Of a stretch of 64,000 bases of DNA, positions 19,284 to 28,600 are shown in pieces. Each line of letters opens with the position of its first letter. Within the stretch, counting starts at the first letter, position 1. A program made the position numbers and the translations under genes. Source of the stretch: Bacteroidales bacterium (GTDB lineage: Bacteria > Bacteroidota > Bacteroidia > Bacteroidales > UBA932); contig JAQYTJ010000036.1 of the NCBI GenBank assembly GCA_028724885.1, positions 81,682-145,681 on the forward strand, given 5' to 3'. The notes under the pieces were generated by a model that saw nothing but the letters and a program-made list of their open reading frames with translations, was not told the DNA's origin and searched no databases.

Positions 19284-20219
19284 TCAACGGTAAAACCGTA
19301 CAGCCTCGGCCACTTTCTTATCAAGTTCCTGTATTGCCTCATTTGGGGCTGTCAGTCCCTCTTTCAGTTGGCAAGCCTCATTAACGGCCACCCTTAAATC
19401 ATAGGCCTGTTTCTTGGTAAGTTCCCCACGTTGCTGGGCTTCATTTATCTGGTTTATCATTTCCACTTGGCCGCCCGCCTGTTCTGTCAGTGATAAAATA
19501 CCCATCTTATAAAGTTCCTGTTTGGTTTTCATCGCTTGGAAATTAAGTGTTATATCATTTATCTTCTGTATGGCTTGATAGTCGGCTTTCCACCTGTTGA
19601 GGGCTTCAATGTAAAAGGCCTCATCATACAGCATTGCCCCCGTTACCTCGGCCACCCCAAATTTGGCCGCTATTCTCTGGGTGTAACGCCTTTCATATCT
19701 CAACACATTCCTACCGTTGTAAAGGTCTGGTATTTCTTCCCGCTTGCTTTTCTGTTCCTTGTTCTTATCATAGAAGCAAAGGCGGCCACCGTTGAGGCTA
19801 TAATATAGCCCGCTGGGTTCTTGCAATCGGTTTGCATACCTTAACGCCCCCAAATGGTTCAAGTACACCTGTGGCGGGTGTTTTACTATGAAATTCTGTG
19901 CTATATCCATACGGGTAACAACGGCCTTGCCCATTGGCAAATGCAAGGTGTCCGACAACTTTTCTATAGCCCGCTGGGTATCACCCCGCCCCATTGTCTG
20001 GAAATTGTCCCCCAACAGGTATTTACAAAGGCTTCCATCTTTCACCTTTAGTTGGTATCTGTTGGCTGTTACCTTTAGCCCGTTGAGGTTGCCTGTAATG
20101 AATGGAAAACCGCTGTAGATATGTTCGCCCACATCTTCCAGAAAACAGGGCACTTCCTCCAGAAAATCAACCCCGTTAACCTCGGCTTGTGTCAGCCTTA
20201 AAAATACAGTATCGTACAT
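19284..20219 (-). CDS. Phage/plasmid replication protein (Phage_CRI / gpII-like initiator)
   Basis: MYDTVFLRLTQ...CKYLLGDNFQTMGRGDTQRAIEKLSDTLHLPMGKAVVTRMDIAQNFIVKHPPQVYLNHLG...RLCFYDKNKE. Confidence 0.75.
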   Translation of the reverse strand: MYDTVFLRLTQAEVNGVDFLEEVPCFLEDVGEHIYSGFPFITGNLNGLKVTANRYQLKVKDGSLCKYLLGDNFQTMGRGDTQRAIEKLSDTLHLPMGKAVVTRMDIAQNFIVKHPPQVYLNHLGALRYANRLQEPSGLYYSLNGGRLCFYDKNKEQKSKREEIPDLYNGRNVLRYERRYTQRIAAKFGVAEVTGAMLYDEAFYIEALNRWKADYQAIQKINDITLNFQAMKTKQELYKMGILSLTEQAGGQVEMINQINEAQQRGELTKKQAYDLRVAVNEACQLKEGLTAPNEAIQELDKKVAEAVRFYR

Positions 20220-20225
20220 ATTGGC

Positions 20226-20244
20226 GGTTACTGATTTGGTAACT
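20226..20244. promoter_or_regulatory. Dyad GGTTACTGATTTGGTAACT immediately upstream of rep
   Basis: Matches the dyad at 19254-19272 except for 2 positions. Confidence 0.7.
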
Positions 20245-20273
20245 AAAAACGTCTTAATATAGAAAACGGCCTT

Positions 20274-20777
20274 TTAGTCGGTTTTTGCCTGTTCCCTTAA
20301 AGCCTCCATTTCTTCATCAAGGCCACCATCTGTGAGAAGATTATACAGGGGCACACGGTCTTTACTTTTGCCCCTTGCAACAAACACTTCAATACCCCCG
20401 CCCGCCTGTATTCTTCCATCAACAGTGTTGAGGTTTTGGAACACAAATAACAGTGCATCATTAGTGCCCTTAAAATCACCATAGGCAAACCCACTTTCTG
20501 TGTCTGGTACAAATATGCTGGAAAGGTTTTGCCCCTTTATTGTAAGGGCTTTATCGGCCTTTCTGTGTACGTTGCCACCAAAGTTGTCTGGAACATCGCC
20601 AAAGTACACCACCAAACAGCCCACCTCGGTTGCATCCCGCTTGGCTGTGGCGGCTGTGGCCTTTGTTGCCCGTTTTTCTTCAAATTCTTGGTAACTGTGT
20701 GTTGAGGCCGTGCAATCCATCCTCAACTTACTTTTCAAGGCCACCTTTTCAAACCTGTAGTAGTCGGTAAGTATCAT
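20274..20777 (-). CDS. Conserved hypothetical protein of the element
   Basis: 167 aa ORF overlapping the downstream reading frame of the HTH gene (operon-like). Confidence 0.75.
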   Translation of the reverse strand: MILTDYYRFEKVALKSKLRMDCTASTHSYQEFEEKRATKATAATAKRDATEVGCLVVYFGDVPDNFGGNVHRKADKALTIKGQNLSSIFVPDTESGFAYGDFKGTNDALLFVFQNLNTVDGRIQAGGGIEVFVARGKSKDRVPLYNLLTDGGLDEEMEALREQAKTD

Positions 20778-21064
20778 TGTGCACCCCCTTTCTTACAGTA
20801 TGCCTCGGCCTGTGCCTGTGCTTCATTCACGGTTGCTACACGGTTACTTTGTAGCCACTGTTCCACCTCTGTACGGTTGAAATATACAACCTTGCCTGTG
20901 GGCTTAAAGTGTGGTATCTCTTGCCTCATAGTCAACTTATACAGGTGACTTTTAGAAATACCCATATAACGTGCCGCTTCATCGCTGGTAAGCACTTCTT
21001 TGGTACACCCAATAATATTTGCTGTTACAAGGTCAGCAATAGCCTTTATTTCCTCTTTGCTCAT
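20774..21064 (-). CDS. HTH (MerR/excisionase-family) DNA-binding protein
   Basis: LTSDEAARYMGISKSHLYKLTMRQEIPHFKPTGKVVYFNRTEVEQWL. Confidence 0.92.
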   Translation of the reverse strand: MSKEEIKAIADLVTANIIGCTKEVLTSDEAARYMGISKSHLYKLTMRQEIPHFKPTGKVVYFNRTEVEQWLQSNRVATVNEAQAQAEAYCKKGGAQ

Positions 21065-21204
21065 TTATTTATGCTGTTGAGGTTCTGGCTGTCTGGGGGT
21101 GCTGGCAAGTTCGCCCCCGTCTTTGCCATTGCATCCTTTTCACGGGGCTTGCCATACTGTTCCCGTTCCAAGAAAGCAAAAGCAAAATTATAGGGCATTA
21201 GAAA

Positions 21205-21236
21205 AGAAAATACCCAACGTTAGGCCAACGTTGGGT
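21205..21236 (-). terminator. Terminator downstream of the 394-aa gene
   Basis: Perfect 10-bp inverted repeat ACCCAACGTT-AGGCC-AACGTTGGGT; minus strand continues TATTTTCTTTTC. Confidence 0.8.
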
Positions 21237-21388
21237 GAGGTAATAAACAGCCTTTCTTTCCACTATGGGAAAGTAGTTTTATGCTGTAAGGTGCTTATAT
21301 ATAGTTATTTATGTCTTTGTGCTGTAATTCAAGCAACAAACCAGCAACAAAAGTGGAAAATATAAACTTTGTTGTGTTTGCAATGTAA

Positions 21389-22573
21389 TCACTTTTGCCC
21401 CTCGGTGTCGGCTTCAAATAGTGTGTCTATTTTTTCATAGCCCGTTGGGTGAAAGTCGCTGTGATATTTTTCAAAGTCAGCCTTTGCCCATTTTAAGTTT
21501 GCTACATTAAACAGGCGTTCAAATGGTTTCCAACAGGCGTAAGCATTATAGTTCTTTTTCAGCCCCAAATAGGTTGTGGCTTTCACGGCAAAATAAGCCA
21601 ACAATACCTTTTCACCGTTCCACTTATATTGTCCCGCCTCAACGGTGATATAACCCGCCTCAACAGCCTTTGCAATCAATCCCCGTGCCTTGTCTGTATT
21701 CAGTTCTTTGGGTAACTCTGGGGCTTCTTGTTGAGGCTGGCTGTTCCCTGCCTTTGGTAGTGCATCTATGTACTTTTGGGCAAGTTCTCGGCTTCCTATA
21801 TAGTAGTCAACATCGGTTATCAACCTATGTTCTTTAAGGAAAACCCCGCTTTCAAGTTCAAGCCTCAACAGGTCAATACCGTATGTAAGCAAAAGTGCAT
21901 CCAGCCTATTTGCAAAATGAAAAGCGATACTGTGCAAAGTGTGCAAATAAGCCTCAACGGTGTCTTTTTGCATCCACCTTGCCCCATCCTCACAACGCCC
22001 CGTTAATATCCTGTATTGGTCGCTTATGTGCTTATACCTTTCAATCTGTTGGCGGTGTCGGCTTATCATACTACAACAGGCCTCAACTTGCCCCTTTACC
22101 GTTCCAGACGGTTTGCCAGCTGTGTTGGTAAGTTCCATATCCTGTGGCTGTTGCTTCCAATAGGCCAAATCCTTTTCAGTTTCCTGTATTTGCCTTTCTT
22201 CTTGGGCAATCAATGCAACGGGGGTGTATTTGTCGGCCAATTCCTTAAACGGGATTAACAGGCTAAAAAGATACCGTTCTTTTGCTTCCTGTGTCGGTTG
22301 CTCGTTGAGGTTGTTTTCAATTTCTTCCATCAAGGGGCTGGGATTGCCACACATTACCACCGTTTCATCAAAGGCCTCAACCCGTGTTTTGATTGTCTGG
22401 GGCAAAACGTTATCAAAGTAATCCCGCCACTTTGGGGGCAATGGTTCTCTTGGTTGTTTTGCTGGATAAACGCCCAAATCATAGGTTTCATCCATCCATT
22501 CAAGGCAATGTGCAGCGGGGCTTGTAAGCCCGCCAAATAAGGCCAAAAATGGCTTTTCTATAGTCTTGTTCAT
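21389..22573 (-). CDS. Hypothetical protein of the element
   Basis: 394 aa ORF with coding-like composition between integrase and excisionase-like gene. Confidence 0.75.
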   Translation of the reverse strand: MNKTIEKPFLALFGGLTSPAAHCLEWMDETYDLGVYPAKQPREPLPPKWRDYFDNVLPQTIKTRVEAFDETVVMCGNPSPLMEEIENNLNEQPTQEAKERYLFSLLIPFKELADKYTPVALIAQEERQIQETEKDLAYWKQQPQDMELTNTAGKPSGTVKGQVEACCSMISRHRQQIERYKHISDQYRILTGRCEDGARWMQKDTVEAYLHTLHSIAFHFANRLDALLLTYGIDLLRLELESGVFLKEHRLITDVDYYIGSRELAQKYIDALPKAGNSQPQQEAPELPKELNTDKARGLIAKAVEAGYITVEAGQYKWNGEKVLLAYFAVKATTYLGLKKNYNAYACWKPFERLFNVANLKWAKADFEKYHSDFHPTGYEKIDTLFEADTEGQK

Positions 22574-22597
22574 CGCTTCCCTTTATTATGAATATTA

Positions 22598-23923
22598 CTA
22601 CATTTCTATTGTTGGCAAACTATTCAATGCCCGCTTCTTGCTTTCATCAATCGCCCTTACATACCGTTCAACATAAGTAAGGCCGCTATGCCCCAACAGG
22701 TCAGCCACCACCTTAACATTTGCCCCGCCCTCCAGAAGATTTGTTGCAAAGGAATGGCGGCCACAATGCCACGTTATATGCTTATCAATACCCGCCTTTG
22801 TACTCCAATGCCTCAACGCCTTTAGGCACATTGTGTGGCTTGGCAATTCAAAAATAAGGTCATTCTTGCCCTTTCCCTGTTCCTCTGGTGTTCCAATAAC
22901 GCCTGTTAATAAATCATCCCTCAACGGCATTTCTACAACACTTTTGGCACTGTGCCCCTTTGTCTTGGCTTGTTCAAATTTTAGGGTTTTATTCTGGTAA
23001 TCAATATTGCTGTACCTCAACCCCACAACATCACACCACCTTACACCCGTGAAAAGTGTAAATATAAAAGCCCGCCTAATATTGGGGTTCTCATTCCTAA
23101 CGTGTGTTTGTATCAAGGCCTTTATTTCCTCGGTGCTTAATATATCCTTTGAAAAGCAATCATTTCTCTTACAAACAATATCGGCACACGGGTTCTTTGA
23201 AATTTGCCCGTCTTGTGCCACGTTCCTAACTATCTTCTTGAAACGTTCATAAGCGGTTGCCGCCCCGCTTCCTGTACTGTTGGCCTGTAGGTAGTCAACA
23301 AAGCCCTTTACCATCTTTTCATTAAACTGTTTCTGGGTAAGGTTGAAACGGTAATACTCATTTGGGTTTATATCGTGCTTTCCATTGATACCCTTGTGGC
23401 TGGCTTTCCATTGTGCATCAATTTTCTTTATCTCGGCTTCTGTACGTTTGACAGCACAAAGCGGGTAATATTGCCTTATGTACTCCTTAAACCTGTTTAA
23501 TGCTAACCTAACATTTCTAACGTCTTTCTTTGTGTATGTAGCAAGGTAGTTTTCAAAACAGGCAATTACATTTTCATTCTTGGGTGCTACATTGTAGCCC
23601 ATTGTACCCGCCAACAATTCCTGTTCACGGGTGTTCCTTATCTGTTTTGCCCGTGTAAGTGTGTTGGTGTTGTGGGTTCTTTCCTCTGGTGTTCTCGGCT
23701 TGGCATACAGGTACAATTTTAATTCTTCCTTTTTCCTTATGTGCTTAACCTCATACATAGGAGTTCCAGCCATTTTGCCCGTTGTGTAATACAGCGGTTT
23801 TCCTTGTTCATCGGTTCTTGGTGTTGAGGTTCTACCGAGGTAATATTCAAGATATAGGGCAATTTTGCCGCCTGTCAGTACACGTTCCCTTAATTTTGGG
23901 TTATCTTTCACCCCTGTTTTCAT
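22598..23923 (-). CDS. Tyrosine-type site-specific integrase
   Basis: FTLFTGVRWCDVVGLRYSNI...HITWHCGRHSFATNLLEGGANVKVVADLLGHSGLTYVERYVRA. Confidence 0.97.
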   Translation of the reverse strand: MKTGVKDNPKLRERVLTGGKIALYLEYYLGRTSTPRTDEQGKPLYYTTGKMAGTPMYEVKHIRKKEELKLYLYAKPRTPEERTHNTNTLTRAKQIRNTREQELLAGTMGYNVAPKNENVIACFENYLATYTKKDVRNVRLALNRFKEYIRQYYPLCAVKRTEAEIKKIDAQWKASHKGINGKHDINPNEYYRFNLTQKQFNEKMVKGFVDYLQANSTGSGAATAYERFKKIVRNVAQDGQISKNPCADIVCKRNDCFSKDILSTEEIKALIQTHVRNENPNIRRAFIFTLFTGVRWCDVVGLRYSNIDYQNKTLKFEQAKTKGHSAKSVVEMPLRDDLLTGVIGTPEEQGKGKNDLIFELPSHTMCLKALRHWSTKAGIDKHITWHCGRHSFATNLLEGGANVKVVADLLGHSGLTYVERYVRAIDESKKRALNSLPTIEM

Positions 23924-23979
23924 TCTTGTATTCTTTTGGTTTCCTTTATGTTACAAATATAGTAAATAAATCTTGTTGA

Positions 23980-23999
23980 GGTGTACTAAAAGTGTACTA
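23980..23999. repeat. Right subterminal 20-bp repeat GGTGTACTAAAAGTGTACTA
   Basis: Identical to 17673-17692. Confidence 0.92.
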
Positions 24000-24011
24000 A
24001 TTTGCAAAACA

Positions 24012-24041
24012 TTGGAAAATAAAAGAAAATACTTACCTTTG
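24012..24041 (+). promoter_or_regulatory. Outward-facing Bacteroidetes promoter near the right end of the element (TTG-N19-TACCTTTG)
   Basis: -33 TTG at 24012 and perfect -7 TACCTTTG at 24034-24041. Confidence 0.5.
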
Positions 24042-24376
24042 CAATGTGCCATGTAGGTGCTTCAAACCCTGTTTTTGCTTCTTTTGGCTTCCCTTAAAAT
24101 CTGGGTTTTGTGCCCTTCACCCGCACAAAGAGCCGAAAGAAATCTTGGCTAAAATTTTTTGAATGTTGACCACATTTAACGCTATTGGATCAATAGGGCA
24201 ATATCTAATCCATAGATGAATTTTACCGTAATGTAGTGATATAATTGCAGTATTTTACGTTCAGTCAGTCATGTATTTAGCGATTATTGGCATTCGCTTT
24301 TTCTTCGTGAGGGAAAGTCCCTAAAAGAAAATTATTCGTTCCGTTTAGATAGAAAAATATCTCCTTGGCTTTCGAT

Positions 24377-24393
24377 TCTCTGCCTGGGAGATA
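24377..24393. repeat. Left inverted repeat (TCTCTGCCTGGGAGATA) of the putative invertible segment
   Basis: Exact reverse complement of 25603-25619. Confidence 0.93.
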
Positions 24394-24404
24394 TAATTCT
24401 GCTG

Positions 24405-24436
24405 TAAAAGTAGAGATTATTTTTTAAACAAGCAAA
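24405..24436 (-). promoter_or_regulatory. Candidate promoter inside the invertible segment, reading out through the left inverted repeat
   Basis: Minus strand TTTG-N20-TACTTTTA, close to Bacteroidetes TTTG/TAnnTTTG (one mismatch in -7). Confidence 0.4.
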
Positions 24437-24523
24437 TAACAGAACTTTTTTTTCGAGAATTTACTGTATTGGGGACATGGCTGACTAATCGTTACTTAAT
24501 TCTAATGCGGTTTTCCAAAAAAA

Positions 24524-25531
24524 ATGAAATTTAACATTGACATCCCTTATAGCTTTATAAACGATGACGATTGCGAAATAGTCATCCACATAGACGATGA
24601 TGGCAAAACTCTGGCTGTAAATAAAGCCAGCAAAAGCAGCAGTTTCTATAAATACATCAAGTCTTGCATAGAGAAATTGCAAGGCATGGGCAGGGTGCGT
24701 ACTGCAGAAAGTTACCAGAGCACGCTGAACAGCTTCAGAAAATTCATGTTGGGGAAGGACGTCTTTTTCGAAGACATTACGCCTGACCTGATGAGGAATT
24801 ACCAGACTTTTCTCACTGCATCTGGGATTGTGCTCAATACCGTATCTTTCTATATGAGGATTCTTAGGACAGTGTACCTTAATGCTGTCAGAGCCGGCCT
24901 GGCTAAGAATAATCATCCTTTCGATAATGTTTATACTGGGATATCCAAGACTGCCAAAAGAGCCATCTCCGCCGAAAACGTTAAGGAAATATATTCATTT
25001 AAATCCATGAACTCAAGCCTGATGTTCGCTAGGGCCATGTTCCTTTTCAGTTTCTATACAAGGGGAATGTCCTTCGTGGACATTGCAAAATTGAAGAAGA
25101 CAGATGTCCGAGATGGTTTTCTAAGCTATCAGAGAAGCAAGACAAAGCAGACTCTCAAAATGGCATGGACTCGGGAAATGCAGGAAATAGCAGACCAGTA
25201 CCCTTCTAAGGATGGATTGCACTTATTGAATATATTGAATGAGAAGCAGAGAATGCCTGTCCGGGAGCAATTCAAGAAGCGTCAGGCGAGCCTGAACTAT
25301 TTCCTTAAAAAACTTGGCAGGCTGATAGGCATACGCAGTGTTCTGACAATGTACGTTGCACGCCACTCTTGGGCAAGCATAGCTAAGCAGATGAATGTCC
25401 CGATCAGCATAATCAGCGATGGGATGGGGCATTCCTCTGAAAGAACGACTCAGGTCTATCTGACTTCAATAGATGCATGCATGATAGACAAGGCGAATTC
25501 AGAGATAATTCACTCAATTACCGGTGAGTAG
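24524..25531 (+). CDS. Tyrosine recombinase / DNA invertase
   Basis: Phage-integrase SAM-like N-terminus; FSFYTRGMSFVDIAKLK, YVARHSWASIAKQMNVPISIISDGMGHSSERTTQVYL; lies between the inverted repeats. Confidence 0.92.
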   Translation: MKFNIDIPYSFINDDDCEIVIHIDDDGKTLAVNKASKSSSFYKYIKSCIEKLQGMGRVRTAESYQSTLNSFRKFMLGKDVFFEDITPDLMRNYQTFLTASGIVLNTVSFYMRILRTVYLNAVRAGLAKNNHPFDNVYTGISKTAKRAISAENVKEIYSFKSMNSSLMFARAMFLFSFYTRGMSFVDIAKLKKTDVRDGFLSYQRSKTKQTLKMAWTREMQEIADQYPSKDGLHLLNILNEKQRMPVREQFKKRQASLNYFLKKLGRLIGIRSVLTMYVARHSWASIAKQMNVPISIISDGMGHSSERTTQVYLTSIDACMIDKANSEIIHSITGE

Positions 25532-25560
25532 GACCAGATTTGGAAATTTAATGAAAAACA

Positions 25561-25602
25561 TGCGGTGATAGGCCATTTAGCTACCTGTCATCGCATTTTT
25601 CT
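25561..25602 (+). terminator. Terminator after the recombinase gene
   Basis: TGCGGTGATAGG...CCTGTCATCGCA stem (two G-U positions) followed by TTTTTCTT. Confidence 0.65.
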
Positions 25603-25619
25603 TATCTCCCAGGCAGAGA
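25603..25619. repeat. Right inverted repeat (TATCTCCCAGGCAGAGA)
   Basis: Exact reverse complement of 24377-24393. Confidence 0.93.
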
Positions 25620-25689
25620 TATAACGGATTTAAAGTAGCAAAGCAAAACAAATGCCTAATACAAATATTGTTTAACTCAAAAATCCAGT

Positions 25690-28600
25690 ATGAAAAAGTT
25701 AATTAGTACTTTTCTCATAGGAGCGTTGGTTATCACTTCTATGAGTATGTTTAACTCCTGCAAGGACTATGACAATGACATAGATGACCTCCAGGGGCAA
25801 ATCGATCCTCTTAAGACCGATCTTGAGGCTCAAAAGAAAAATCTGGCTGATCTTCAGGCGACGGTTTTGGGCATCAAGAAAACAGCCGAAGATGCCTTGG
25901 CTAAGGCTGAGAAGAATGCTGAGGGCATAACAGCGAATTCAAAAGCCATCAGCGATGTCAAGAATTTGGCTGACGCTAATGCTGCAGAAATCAAAAAGGT
26001 CAGTGAAATAGCTTCGGGCACACAGACAGTAGCCGAGGCAGCTCGTAAACTTGCCGAAGAAGCAAAAACCACAGCGGAAAAAGCTCAGAACGCTTCAACC
26101 TCTGCCCTCGATTCCGCAACCTCAGTGGCCAAAATCGCGAAGGCAGCAGCCGAAGCTGCCACAAAGGCTCAAGATGCCGCCGATGGTGCCGCGCAAGTTG
26201 CCAAGGCAGCTAACGACACAGCTGTAATGGCTCTAACTCAAGCTGTTGATGCTTATAACCTTGCAAATAACAACAAGGCAGACATAGCAGCTGCGCTCCA
26301 GAGAATTGCTAAGCTTGAGCAGGATATGCAGGTCGCACTTGGATACAAGGCTACGATAGATTCTCTTAGCGGAAGCCTTGACAGCATAAGCAAGATCGTA
26401 TCGTCAAATAGCGATACCATCTTGAAGAACTCCAAGGCTATAGCTAAGGCTCAGGAAGATCTCAAGACCTTGTCTAAGAGCGTTGGGAGCAACAAGAAAA
26501 TAATCGATGCACTTTATGCTGGGATTACGAGCGTCGAGTTATTTGGAAGTTATGTTGGCGGGGCCGTTGAAGACGAAGGAAGTCTTGATGACATGTTTCA
26601 TAGGATCTTCAAATTAATGCATGGCCTTGTTACGACAGATTCAAAGTTCGGGGATGACGAGACATACGTTTCCTCCGATCCTATCGTCAGCTTTGATAAG
26701 GGCGACGACATTTCAACCGAAGCCAACTTCCTGATCAGGGTAAATCCTGCTAATGCTGACATTACAAACGCAGACATTAAACTCATCAATTCCAAGGGTG
26801 AGGTTCTCGAGTATGTGGTGGCTGGAACGCCTACTCGCTTCAATGGTTTGATTACCCGTGGCACCATTGGTACAAGTTTATGGAGAGTTCCATTTAAAGT
26901 TATTGATGGTAAGAATATTACCGAGGAAGATTTCAATAAAGCCACTACCGCCAATACGTTAAATGGAATTAAAGACATCCTTTATGCCATCGCAATTAAC
27001 AACACTCCAAGTGACTCCACACGTTATGTTCTTTCAACATTCGATATTGATCCTAAATATGTTAGCTACGAGCATACCAGTGTCCTCGATTTCAATGTAG
27101 ACGATAAGAATGTAACGGAGATTCATAATCGTTGGACAGGCGACGAGACTTCAACTGAGGACGCTGTAAAGATAGACGAGAACATAAAAGAATATACTTG
27201 GGCTAATTCGACAAAAGATTATCCTACGCCGTCAGTTGCGATGGATGAAGATCACAACGTAACGCCAGATGATGAAGATGCTCGTTATAAGCAGCCTCTG
27301 CTTCCAGTCGAGGTCGGCAGAATGTTCACGCTGAAACTCACCGGTGCCGATGCAGCCAAAATCAAGAATTATTACGTAGCTCTTGATAAGAAAGCCGCAA
27401 TAGAGTCAACTCCATCTGAGTGGAATGCATGGAAAAGCTATAGCTATTCAGGTCTGTTCACCACAGTTTCTGCGAACAAGCCTCTCAACATCACGATCAA
27501 TAGCAAAGAAGCCGACGGCGATATCATTGGATTCCGCGTATTTGCTGTTAACTATGATGGCACTCTCGTAGATCCTGACGGACGTGCATTCTATGTTCAA
27601 GTTGGTGAGGCAGCTAACACAGAGAGCGTCGCTGCCAACGATACCATCACTACTGTCAATGCTGGCATTACTGGGGCGGCTAGCCTGCTCGAAGCTACCG
27701 GGAACACGGTGATTATCCCTCTCAGCAAAAACTTTGCGGCTACTTCTGGCAACGGCTTTGAATCTAATGCCAGTGGTGTTCTCACTCTTAGCGATGCTAC
27801 CAAAGAAAACCTGCGCAATGAGCAAGTTTACTATCAGCTCCTCGACAAGAAGAAAACTGCTACTACAGATTGGTCAAAGGCTAAATTCATCATCCTTGGC
27901 GTTAACAATGGTGGTAACTGGAAGGATGGCTCAAGCCTCAGCGGAACCATCAAGGCCACTTATACTACGACATATCCTGGATCTACAACAGAAGTCACCC
28001 GTGTCGTGAACACTCTGAATGTGACCATCACTAAGGTTCTGCCTACATCTAACAATACAGTGCTTAGGTTCCTTCCTACTCAGGGAAATCAGACAACTGG
28101 CGAATTCACCCTTTACATGGTTCCTGATTTAGGATGGTCTGCAAATGATCAGAGCGAGACTGGCTCAATAGATCTTGACAACACCTTCTACAAATTACCG
28201 GATAATATCATATTCACATTCGACAAGGCTGATTTTGATGACAAGGGCAATTTGATTAGTAAGGTTACGGAAAATCAAAAGACTGTTTACAACGCAGAAG
28301 AGGATCCTAGCGATCATGTTCTATATCAGCTTAAGAAACAGTTCATTGATGGCAAAACAGCTCATGATGTCGCGGCGGCTATCAATTATGGCAAGATTTC
28401 CAGCGAGTCTGAAAAAGATTACGCAATCACTCTTAATCAGAAGCTTAGCGCTAAGTTCGCTTGCTGGGCATCGGCCAATACTTATGCGTGGGCTAAGTCA
28501 AAGCAACCAGTGATCACTTGGAAGAATAGCGGTGAATATGCTTCTACGAATATTGCTGGTGACGTGGTTGTCAAGAATAGCTATGATGCTCAGAGGTTCT

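Larger units (their letters stand above)
17610..24127. mobile_element. ~6.5 kb integrative element in tRNA-Leu (integrase, excisionase-like HTH, Phage_CRI-like Rep, lipoprotein cargo)
   Basis: 15-bp direct repeat CCCTTCACCCGCACA at 17610-17624 (tRNA 3' end) and 24113-24127; integrase next to the right end; composition shift. Confidence 0.92.

Noticed and set aside
17843-23981. GTTGAGG enrichment considered a codon-usage artefact
   Set aside because: It occurs about equally in both orientations relative to co-oriented genes and also in non-coding gaps; a Markov-corrected test is still needed.
24524-25531. Second tyrosine recombinase considered as part of the tRNA-Leu element
   Set aside because: It lies outside the right att repeat (24113-24127), has its own flanking inverted repeats and opposite orientation; the element already encodes an integrase at its end.
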